64,000 bases of DNA from assembly GCF_018613155.1 (NCBI RefSeq), contig NZ_JAGGQU010000002.1, positions 41,676 through 105,675 on the forward strand, read 5' to 3'. The notes under the pieces are model-generated. The model did no database searches and had not been told where the DNA came from. It saw only the letters and a list, made by a program, of their open reading frames with translations. Source of the stretch: Bacillus sp. ISL-55 (lineage in GTDB: Bacteria > Bacillota > Bacilli > Bacillales > Cytobacillaceae). Positions 45,108 to 52,777 of the stretch are shown piece after piece. Positions within the stretch are counted from its first letter, which is position 1. Each line of letters begins with the position of its first letter. A program made the translations under genes and the position numbers.

Positions 45108-47319
45108 AATACTCCAGCTCCTCCTGCATTCGGTTTAGATGCTTAAGCGAAACGGAATTTAAATCAAGATTCTCTTTAAGCCATGTTTCCAATGTGCTTA
45201 ACATCTCGGATATTCTTTCATCTCCGCGTACTTTAGTCAGTACTTTCTCTGAAATAACTCGGTCCAATGCATCCATAGGTTCCATTTGATGCTCTTCTGG
45301 CAATTGGGAATTCACATACAGCTTCCTTAACATTTCTCCCATCGTACGGTAACCAAAATGCAGCTCATATGTCAGTAACATTTGATGTAATTCTTTTAAC
45401 ATTGCAAACTCTTTGCCAAGCACTTCTTTCATATCCTGGTCAGCCTGATTCCAATAAGAGTTAAAATCGACATCCGATAAAGTCATGACAAAAGCTCGAT
45501 CAAGCACCTTATCTGAAATGGAGTGTGTCGTTTCATCAACGTTAATTGTTCCTAGCAAATAAACGTTTGGCGGAATAAGAACCTTCTTAGGGATATCCGC
45601 TATATTATCATCTTGATGCAAAGGGATTTCTTTTCTTGATTCAACAGCGCTTAGATAATCGCTTAAATAATATTCGACTCGTGCAAGATTCATCTCATCC
45701 AGTAAAATGAAATGCGGTTTTTCCCGTTCTTTCAATGCGTTCAGAATCACATTAAGGAACTCAGTCTTAACATACCGCTTTTCAAAAGAACTGTAGTATC
45801 CAAATAAAGCGGATGCGTCAGTCCAATCAGGCCTTACAGGGATAATCGTGAAATACGGATTCTCACTCTCATATTCCAAACCGTACACCGCGTTAGCATA
45901 TAACCTGCAGAGTTGCGTCTTCCCGGTACCTGAAATGCCACTTAAGAGCACAAAATGCTTATCATCAAGCGCCGTTAAATTCAAATGGAGATCACGTATT
46001 ATATCTTTAGAAAACGTAAAACTACTATTTGAGATTGTTTGGGAGATTTCCTCAAAGTGAAAATTAGGTTCTAATGACTCAGTATCATCAGTTGGAAGAC
46101 CTTCAACATCTTCTCCCTCATCATTTTCGTCCGTTGGCAGCTCCAACTTTTGGCTGGCATGCGCAAACAATAATGCTGCATCAATGAAATTCTTCTTTAC
46201 CTGCTCATTCCCTTCTATGAAGGTCTGAGTATCATTATTGAAACTTCCTACTCTGTAAACATTGCCACCCGCTTCTATCCCATGTTCTTTCAGTAGTTTC
46301 ATAGCCTGTGCCATCACCATATGATTATCCAGACTTTGTGTAGTAAAGGATTTCGATATCCTCCATTCCTTAATACCTTCACCTAATATTTCCCGTGCAT
46401 TGGTGAATATATGGTTATGGCCTTCAATCTGTACCATGATGGTCTGGAATGGAGAGAACTTTTCATGGAACTCAAAATAATAAATGAACCCCTTAGTCAC
46501 CATTTGATCTGCATCATAGATATGGAAGGATTGACGCTTTCCATTTGTTTTGTAATTCTCTACAGAAGAAAGATCAACAGAGTAAGTTCGTCCCAATAGC
46601 TCAGTCTCTTTTAAGTTCCTTGTACTACCCAATGCCATCAAAGCATGATAGGTCTTAGAGGAAATTTCAATTTCCTCACTTACATAGACCCTGAATTGCT
46701 CTAACTTTTCCCAAGAACTAATCAGACGATCAATTAAAAACTGTTCCTCAAGCTGTCCTTCCAAAGGAATGCTCATTCCAATCTGGAACCATGGACGCTT
46801 TCTCGGTTTAATACAACCTTTTATGTATTGAACAAAGTCCTGCTTAAGTAATATCTCTTTCTCTTTCCAACCAGTATGAATACCAAATTCGTCTGGAATC
46901 GAGTCCATAACGCCATGTATCTTTTCATTTTTAAACCATGCCCAGAAAGGGATGAAATTGACTTCATTATGAATAAGGATTACATTGCTGAAGCTATTTA
47001 ACTCCAAGGTAATTAAATTATGCTCTTTTTCATTCACTTTTCGATATAAGCCGACGAAATATTTTCGCCCGATATCTGAACTCTTTTTCTTTTCAGCATA
47101 AGTAGGATTCCTGGCATCATGATAAGTAGTAGATAAGGTCGTGTCATAACTTCTTATATAAATTTCATCATTTAAATTGATACCCATTTCTCCTACAAAA
47201 CGTTCAAACAGAGTTTTCATAACAGGAGATATCTCATCCAGAGACCTTCTGCAGCGTAGTTCAGTATTTTCCAGGTTAAGAATGGACTTAAAGTAATCTA
47301 GATTAAGCAAAGACAGCAC
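45082..47319 (-). CDS. McrB-like AAA+ GTPase of a restriction system
   Basis: 745 aa. AAA+ domain: Walker A GISGTGKT (461-468), Walker B FILLDEMNLARVEYYLSDYLS (537-557), sensor/GTP signature TINVDETTHSISDKVLDRAF (591-610) with the Arg finger R608. NVDET in place of NTAD is usual for McrB relatives. The N-terminal 450 residues contain no domain I can name; in McrB this part reads modified DNA, so it probably sets the specificity. An acidic linker (398-415) joins the two. First gene of the three-gene operon. Confidence 0.88.
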   Translation of the reverse strand: MLSLLNLDYFKSILNLENTELRCRRSLDEISPVMKTLFERFVGEMGINLNDEIYIRSYDTTLSTTYHDARNPTYAEKKKSSDIGRKYFVGLYRKVNEKEHNLITLELNSFSNVILIHNEVNFIPFWAWFKNEKIHGVMDSIPDEFGIHTGWKEKEILLKQDFVQYIKGCIKPRKRPWFQIGMSIPLEGQLEEQFLIDRLISSWEKLEQFRVYVSEEIEISSKTYHALMALGSTRNLKETELLGRTYSVDLSSVENYKTNGKRQSFHIYDADQMVTKGFIYYFEFHEKFSPFQTIMVQIEGHNHIFTNAREILGEGIKEWRISKSFTTQSLDNHMVMAQAMKLLKEHGIEAGGNVYRVGSFNNDTQTFIEGNEQVKKNFIDAALLFAHASQKLELPTDENDEGEDVEGLPTDDTESLEPNFHFEEISQTISNSSFTFSKDIIRDLHLNLTALDDKHFVLLSGISGTGKTQLCRLYANAVYGLEYESENPYFTIIPVRPDWTDASALFGYYSSFEKRYVKTEFLNVILNALKEREKPHFILLDEMNLARVEYYLSDYLSAVESRKEIPLHQDDNIADIPKKVLIPPNVYLLGTINVDETTHSISDKVLDRAFVMTLSDVDFNSYWNQADQDMKEVLGKEFAMLKELHQMLLTYELHFGYRTMGEMLRKLYVNSQLPEEHQMEPMDALDRVISEKVLTKVRGDERISEMLSTLETWLKENLDLNSVSLKHLNRMQEELEYYGATQFWR

Positions 47320-47403
47320 CTTCTTTTTTAAAATTGAAGAAAAAATTCATATAATTTAATAGTACTAGAGTCGGTATGGAAATAAAAGGCTGTGCACCTC
47401 TCT

Positions 47404-47430
47404 CTTATTTAAATTATTTTTTTAAATAAG
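47404..47430. promoter_or_regulatory. AT-rich inverted repeat between the McrB-like operon and the divergent nuclease gene
   Basis: CTTATTTAAA, seven bases, TTTAAATAAG: a perfect 10-bp dyad in the divergent promoter region. Possible operator for both genes. Confidence 0.4.
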
Positions 47431-47478
47431 TGGTAGACTAATGGTAATGAGATTTGGTTTTGAAAGTGAGGGACGTAA

Positions 47479-48459
47479 ATGTACAAGATATCTAACTATA
47501 AAGCGGAGAGTATTGAGCCAGTGACATTTTTAGATTTAGGAATGCAAGAAAGTGATATAGAGGAATTGTTAAGGACCAATATTGAAATGATAGCTGATGA
47601 GGAAAAATCCATGCTAATTGTGGGTCAACAGGTAAGAAATGTTCATTACGGTCGTAGTGATTTGACAGCAATTGATAATAATGGAGACATCGTTTTAATT
47701 GAAATTAAGAGAGATCGCAAAGATATTGAAAACAGGAAAGAATCTTTTGAATTCCAGGCTATAAGATACGCTGCAAGCTATGCAACTATTAAAGACCCTG
47801 AAGACTTGGTAACCAAAATTTACGCTCCCTATATTGAAAAATATCGTCGTGATTTTGATATAGGTTCTTTAACTAGCTTCGAATTAGGCAGCAGAAAATT
47901 ATCAGCATTTCTTCAAGAACACAATGCCATAAACAGTTTTAATCAAAAACAACGGATAATCCTGGTGGCTTCAGACTTTGACGAACAAACGCTTTCAGCT
48001 GTTGCCTGGTTAAACAGTAATAATGTAGATATAAGCTGCATTAAACTAAAACCGTATAAAATTGCCGAGGAAGTATATTTAAACGTTGAAAAAGTACTCC
48101 CACTTAACGACTACGATGATTATTTTGTGAATTTCTTAGAAAAGTCGTCACCTCTGTCCAAACCTAAAAACACGAATATCTCTAAGCGTGCATTACCAAA
48201 AATAGACTCAATGCTTGAATGGGGAGTTGTTACAGCTGGCGATGTAATAAAAGCCAAAGACTTTCCTGATGAAGGGGTTCTTTTAGCAAACGGTAATATC
48301 CTTGTGAATGACACAGAACAATCCATGCAAAAGTGGTTAAAAGGATTATATGGATGGTCTAGTATTCAAACATATGTATTTGCGATTCATAAAGAATCAG
48401 GAAAAAGCCTCTCGGTGATACGTCATGAGTATATGGAGAATATGGAATCAGACATATAG
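47479..48459 (+). CDS. DUF91/NucS-type PD-(D/E)XK nuclease with a RAMA-like C-terminal domain
   Basis: 326 aa. The N-terminal nuclease has RNVHYGRSDLTAIDNNGDIVLIEIKRDR (D61, E75, K77), as in NucS/DUF91 and related endonucleases. A helical segment follows. The C-terminal region from about 237 (LEWGVVTAGDVIKAKDFPDEGVLLANGNILV...WLKGLYGWSSIQTYVFAI) resembles the RAMA domain found in restriction proteins. It is divergent from the McrB-like operon across 160 bp. GTGAGGG lies before the ATG. Probably part of the same defence locus. Confidence 0.78.
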   Translation: MYKISNYKAESIEPVTFLDLGMQESDIEELLRTNIEMIADEEKSMLIVGQQVRNVHYGRSDLTAIDNNGDIVLIEIKRDRKDIENRKESFEFQAIRYAASYATIKDPEDLVTKIYAPYIEKYRRDFDIGSLTSFELGSRKLSAFLQEHNAINSFNQKQRIILVASDFDEQTLSAVAWLNSNNVDISCIKLKPYKIAEEVYLNVEKVLPLNDYDDYFVNFLEKSSPLSKPKNTNISKRALPKIDSMLEWGVVTAGDVIKAKDFPDEGVLLANGNILVNDTEQSMQKWLKGLYGWSSIQTYVFAIHKESGKSLSVIRHEYMENMESDI

Positions 48460-48466
48460 TAAACAT

Positions 48467-48507
48467 GAAAAAGTCGCCACTGATTTCAATTCTGTGGCGA
48501 CTTTTTC
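48467..48507. terminator. Bidirectional terminator
   Basis: Perfect 14-bp stem GAAAAAGTCGCCAC / GTGGCGACTTTTTC around 13 nt, with T runs on both strands, between converging genes. Confidence 0.88.
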
Positions 48508-48559
48508 ATTTATTGTCTCTAGTTTTGAGCCTTCCACTATAAAGAATGCTTCATTTCGT

Positions 48560-49321
48560 TCATACAGTCTGCTCACTTGCAATCCCATAATACTTAACCA
48601 AATACTTATCTATCATATTCTCAACTTCATCAGTCGTCAGCATATCAAGTATCATCGCACCGCCAACAACGTTCAAATACTTGTTGGCCTGGACAAAATG
48701 GTCTCGTTTTATGCTGATCCCTCTATTCTGCAACTTTAATATCGATTTTAGAATGCCTTTAGTGATATTGGGATTTGATGTGAAGTTACTCGAGAAGAAC
48801 ACGACACTTCTTGCTGAAAAGTCCTTTTCACAAAAGAAGTCTGTCAGCCAATAAGGATTTTCTGAATTGGCTTCATCGTATGTCATATATCCAACCCACC
48901 ATAAGCGTGCCAGGATATGAACGAACAGCGATCTTTTATTGCCGTTTTTGAAGAACATAGCGGTATTAATCCGGGTATCATTCCCACTCTCCAATTCATT
49001 CTTCAGCCGATAAAAGGCGAAATCTCTAAATTGCAGGTGGGCCAATCCTGACCAAAGTCTTTCCTGGGTGGCTTGTGATACCGTTAAATGCCTTAATGCC
49101 TCATAAATTGCCTTCACATTTTCTTTGTCACTCACTGAGTAATCTTCATCTAGATTTAAATCAGGCATTCCAAAAGAAACACTAGATTCTATTACTCTAC
49201 CTTCTTCTTTAAAATATTCATCGAACCATTGATGATCCTTATTATAATAGTTTTCTTTATAAGCATCATAATTCGTCCGTAAATCCATTAATGTTTCATC
49301 TGAGATAAATTTAAGTTTCAA
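48560..49321 (-). CDS. DUF6339 family protein, last gene of the GHKL-ATPase operon
   Basis: About 253 aa. TQERLWSGLAHLQFRDFAFYRL, then AMFFKNGNKRSLFVHILARLWWVGYMTYDEANSENPYWLTDFF are the DUF6339 hallmarks. No catalytic motif is evident; mostly helical. The TTG at 49321 has GGAGG 7 bp upstream, inside the end of the preceding gene. DUF6339 genes occur beside GHKL ATPases in restriction-type gene groups; the biochemical role is unknown. Confidence 0.75.
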   Translation of the reverse strand: MKLKFISDETLMDLRTNYDAYKENYYNKDHQWFDEYFKEEGRVIESSVSFGMPDLNLDEDYSVSDKENVKAIYEALRHLTVSQATQERLWSGLAHLQFRDFAFYRLKNELESGNDTRINTAMFFKNGNKRSLFVHILARLWWVGYMTYDEANSENPYWLTDFFCEKDFSARSVVFFSSNFTSNPNITKGILKSILKLQNRGISIKRDHFVQANKYLNVVGGAMILDMLTTDEVENMIDKYLVKYYGIASEQTV

Positions 49322-49323
49322 TG

Positions 49324-50169
49324 TCAATCCTCCGCACGGTTGAGTTTTTCAATCTCTTCAAAGCTAGTCTTCAATGGTTTTCTCAAGACCAGTTGAGCAG
49401 CTTTCAATGCAGAAAAAGTATCGGAACCAACATCCTCGAGTTTATGATTGTTTTCATCGAAGATTTTATCTAGCACTTGGTACCATGTGTATTCTTCAAA
49501 GTCCCCTTGGCTATCTTTGATTTTAGAAAAAATATATACCAAAGCAGGCATGAAAACCGCTGACAAAATAGTATTTTTCAATCGAGAATTAGCATTTCCA
49601 GCATATTGATTATATTCATACTCTGGGAGTGCAATCGTTATATTGTTCGAATTTAAATCGACTTCCATAAACTCTTTCTTTTGAGACTTACTCACTGTAA
49701 TAATAGACGGTAAATTTAATAATTCCGCATTATCCTCAAACAATGTCGTTTCGATCGCCTCGCCTATTGCAATGAAATTCCCTTTCTCAAACGTAATCGG
49801 AAATCCTTTGTACCAGTCACTCAATGAATCATTGGTATAATCCGTTATTCTATCTTTAGCGATTACAAAAGAATGAATTTGGATCTTTCCCCTTAAGTTA
49901 CTCGAAGGAATAGAAATCTCCAATGAATCACGGAAAGATTCATATGCTTGTCGATAACTGGTTTGACCACATTCAACATGGATTAAGAAAACCGCTTTCT
50001 GTTGGTGAATAAGCTCTTTAACGCCATTGTTGTCCAGCTGGAAATGGGCATTAATTTTCACTTCACCAAATGACTCAGCCACTTCAATGCCTGTCGAAAA
50101 ACTGGAATCTATATAATCATCATTATTCATATAAAGCACAGGATATGGGTATGCACTACTAATTTTCAT
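49324..50169 (-). CDS. Unknown protein, middle gene of the GHKL-ATPase operon
   Basis: About 281 aa from the ATG at 50169 (MKISSAYPYPVLYMNNDDY; GGAGGTGGAG upstream, inside the GHKL gene's end). The N-terminal 130 residues look beta-rich, the C-terminal part helical (SRLKNTILSAVFMPALVYIFSKI). No known motif. The middle place in a tightly overlapping operon and the neighbours suggest a structural or adaptor subunit. I do not recognise the family. Confidence 0.65.
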   Translation of the reverse strand: MKISSAYPYPVLYMNNDDYIDSSFSTGIEVAESFGEVKINAHFQLDNNGVKELIHQQKAVFLIHVECGQTSYRQAYESFRDSLEISIPSSNLRGKIQIHSFVIAKDRITDYTNDSLSDWYKGFPITFEKGNFIAIGEAIETTLFEDNAELLNLPSIITVSKSQKKEFMEVDLNSNNITIALPEYEYNQYAGNANSRLKNTILSAVFMPALVYIFSKIKDSQGDFEEYTWYQVLDKIFDENNHKLEDVGSDTFSALKAAQLVLRKPLKTSFEEIEKLNRAED

Positions 50170-52099
50170 ACAGCTCCACCTCCATGACACAGTAATCCGA
50201 GTAGTCAATTTCCACATCTAGCATAAAGCTTTTATTCGCTTTAAGAGATTGCAAATAGATAGTATTAGCAGTATATTTCTCTACTAAAACCTCCGAGTTA
50301 TCAGTTGCCGCCTTTTTAATAGGAAGATCATAATCACTTTGTTCTCCCACAACTTTAAATACCAGGCGACCGCTTGCCAAGGATTTTTGAGGAGTGACCA
50401 TGAATCGGTATTTCCCATCATTCTTATCAACACAAGCATACCTTTGTTGCATTTGAACCGGCTTCTTGCTTGGCTTACGCTCTCTCTTTTTATCTTGATC
50501 TCCTGGATCATTATCATCCAGTTTATTATTCCCACCAGTTTCAGTTGAGCCGCCTCCAGTATCTCCGCCGCCACTGTGTTGACCAGTCCCGTTTCCACCC
50601 TGATCTCCCGTCGGCGTAATCCCGAATTCACCTTTTAACTGTTCCTCTATATCTTCCTCTTGCTCACCCTTAGTGACAATCTTTTTAGGAGTGTCTTCCT
50701 TCTTCTTTTTAGAAACAAGCGATTTAATCGAAGATGTTAAGGATTCAGTCTTATTCTTGCCACTGTCTGAAAGCAAATTTTTATTTGGCAGGAAATCACT
50801 TAATCCAACCGCATCCATGCTATCGGTGATTTTTTCCTGGAATAGCTCGTTAACCGTCTTTCTAATATAGCTTCTCAAATCAGAATAAATCTTTTTAGCC
50901 AACTTCGGATCCTTCTCATATCTTTCAGGAGCCCATTCATTATGAGCAGGGTTCTCCATTTGCTTAAAAATGTTGTTCATATGGTTACCAGTGATCATCA
51001 GGATTCCTGTAAAAGAAATGCTCCCGCTGATATTCTTCTGTTCGAACAAACGCATGCCAGTTTTTCTCGTCATTAACACACGGCGATTCAAATCTTCACC
51101 CTTGAACAAAAGCAGTTCAGCTTCGCCTTCTTCAAATGAAATACCATTCTTATAACTTTGTGCAGGATATTTTAGTTTTACGGTTTTCTCAGAGTTTAGG
51201 AGAATGAAATATTTTTTCAGAATCTCGTTCTCCTCTGTGCTCTCCAAGTCATGGATCAACTGTCCGAGATTTTCGTGTGTAACTTCAAAATCATTTATCC
51301 TGACAACCAATTTCTTTTGGAAAATAGTAATGAAAAAATTATGTAACACAGATTTTTTCACTTCACTTTCCCAATCCCCAACAGGTTCGAATGCAGACAC
51401 ATAAATATCCGTACCTGTCTCTTTACGAATAAACTGAGAATCAAGCTGGAATGTTCCAGGAATAGCAAGGGATTTTTCATTGTGTGTAAAGTAACCGTTA
51501 CCTAATGTAATTTGGTTTTCGTTCTTCTGGAAGGACATGATGTTGGCCACGCCAATATAAGATTCATATCCAGTAATATCTTGGGATGAATAAAAAAGTG
51601 TCCTGAGATTCGAGTTCAGGAAAGGCGCAGATTTCCCTATACCGAAGCTTCCGCCAGAGCTTTCACCTTTATTAGATGATCCTGCTTCTTTGACCAATGA
51701 GCTCCAAGGGCTGCCTATCTCACCATCACGGGCACCCTCAAGCCCTTTAGTATTGAAGTCACTAATTCTTAAAAAGTTAATTTTGCTTTTCCCTAACAGA
51801 GTTAAAGCGTTTTCGATAAAATCCTCACTTTTTTTATTCCTGCCACTCCATGTAGCATCACATTTATTGAATACCTTAACAAGCTGTTCCTTCTCAGGAA
51901 AGTCATTAGTATTCATTTGGAATTGCTTAAACTCCACGACAACCGGACTATTTGTATTCTTAACCGCATCAAGAGAGTTCTGGCAAATCTCCCTGGTCAA
52001 CGATTCCAAAGCATTCCCTCTGAAAGTCTCAAGACCTGCATTATTTATTGAATTGATTAACCCACCAGTAGCAGCTGGAAAGTTCCAATAAGTATTCAT
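50159..52099 (-). CDS. GHKL (Hsp90/MutL/MORC-type) ATPase of a putative defence operon
   Basis: About 646 aa. The Bergerat fold is complete: N box LTREICQNSLDAVKN (about residues 43-57 of the longer frame), ISDFNTKGLEG (121-131) and the lid GGSFGIGKSAPFL (158-170). A second domain (about 230-430) resembles the transducer part of MutL/MORC proteins. A Gly/Ser/Thr-rich linker with GGGDTGGGSTETGG follows (about 515-540), then a C-terminal beta domain. The ATG at 52099 has TGGGGG upstream. First gene of three overlapping genes. Prokaryotic GHKL ATPases of this kind are known from restriction-like clusters; the exact system is not recognised. Confidence 0.82.
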   Translation of the reverse strand: MNTYWNFPAATGGLINSINNAGLETFRGNALESLTREICQNSLDAVKNTNSPVVVEFKQFQMNTNDFPEKEQLVKVFNKCDATWSGRNKKSEDFIENALTLLGKSKINFLRISDFNTKGLEGARDGEIGSPWSSLVKEAGSSNKGESSGGSFGIGKSAPFLNSNLRTLFYSSQDITGYESYIGVANIMSFQKNENQITLGNGYFTHNEKSLAIPGTFQLDSQFIRKETGTDIYVSAFEPVGDWESEVKKSVLHNFFITIFQKKLVVRINDFEVTHENLGQLIHDLESTEENEILKKYFILLNSEKTVKLKYPAQSYKNGISFEEGEAELLLFKGEDLNRRVLMTRKTGMRLFEQKNISGSISFTGILMITGNHMNNIFKQMENPAHNEWAPERYEKDPKLAKKIYSDLRSYIRKTVNELFQEKITDSMDAVGLSDFLPNKNLLSDSGKNKTESLTSSIKSLVSKKKKEDTPKKIVTKGEQEEDIEEQLKGEFGITPTGDQGGNGTGQHSGGGDTGGGSTETGGNNKLDDNDPGDQDKKRERKPSKKPVQMQQRYACVDKNDGKYRFMVTPQKSLASGRLVFKVVGEQSDYDLPIKKAATDNSEVLVEKYTANTIYLQSLKANKSFMLDVEIDYSDYCVMEVELYEN

Positions 52100-52346
52100 T
52101 GTTAACCCCCAATTTCCCTTCAACAACTCTAATGTAATATTTTATGTTCTCTATAAAAGCAATATAATCACACTATAAATTATTTTAACATATTATGTAA
52201 CACGAAATAGAAGTAATTTACAATTAACAACGATTCCATATTTTGTGTTGAATGGCGTTTGTTCCTTTACTCCATGATCTTTGACTTGGTATGTAAAAAT
52301 ATCAATGATATCATTATCACTGCGAATACTAATCATGGAGGAACTT

Positions 52347-52757
52347 ATGAAAAAGCTAATAAAAGTTGTTGCAGCAATCATAGAAAATGAAGAAAAAGAA
52401 ATACTTTGCGCTCTCAGATCTCCTGAGATGGCACTTCCTAACATGTGGGAATTTCCCGGTGGAAAAGTTGAAAAAGGCGAGGATATTTTCTCTGCACTTC
52501 AAAGAGAAATTGAAGAAGAATTGGAGTGTAAAATTGAAACTAACTCTGAAGTTTTCAATGATCACACGCATGAATACGAGACATTTATCATAAACTTAAT
52601 TTCAATTAAATGTAGAATCGTCTCGGGTACTCCGATTGCTAGTGAACATTCTAAGCTAATATGGTTAAAGCGAGAGAATTTGGACTCCCTAAAGTGGGCC
52701 CCGGCAGATATTCCAGCGGTTGATCAATTAATACATGAAAATATAGTCTTCTCATAA
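52347..52757 (+). CDS. NUDIX hydrolase, MutT/8-oxo-dGTPase-like
   Basis: 136 aa. MKKLIKVVAAIIENEEKEILCALR and the Nudix box GGKVEKGEDIFSALQREIEEELEC are close to MutT/CTP-pyrophosphohydrolase proteins; NMWEFPGGK is the typical lead-in. GGAGG lies before the ATG at 52347, which is preferred to the 52281 start. It converges on a PLD-helicase gene with 8 bp between the stops and sits between two defence operons. Nucleotide pool cleaning or a defence-linked nucleotide activity are both possible. Confidence 0.87.
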   Translation: MKKLIKVVAAIIENEEKEILCALRSPEMALPNMWEFPGGKVEKGEDIFSALQREIEEELECKIETNSEVFNDHTHEYETFIINLISIKCRIVSGTPIASEHSKLIWLKRENLDSLKWAPADIPAVDQLIHENIVFS

Positions 52758-52777
52758 TGAGAAGACTATACTTTTTT
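52743..52777. terminator. Terminator hairpin shared by the ends of the NUDIX and PLD-helicase genes
   Basis: 13-bp perfect arms (ATAGTCTTCTCAT / ATGAGAAGACTAT), then ACTTTTTT on the plus strand. The stem includes both stop codons. Confidence 0.8.
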
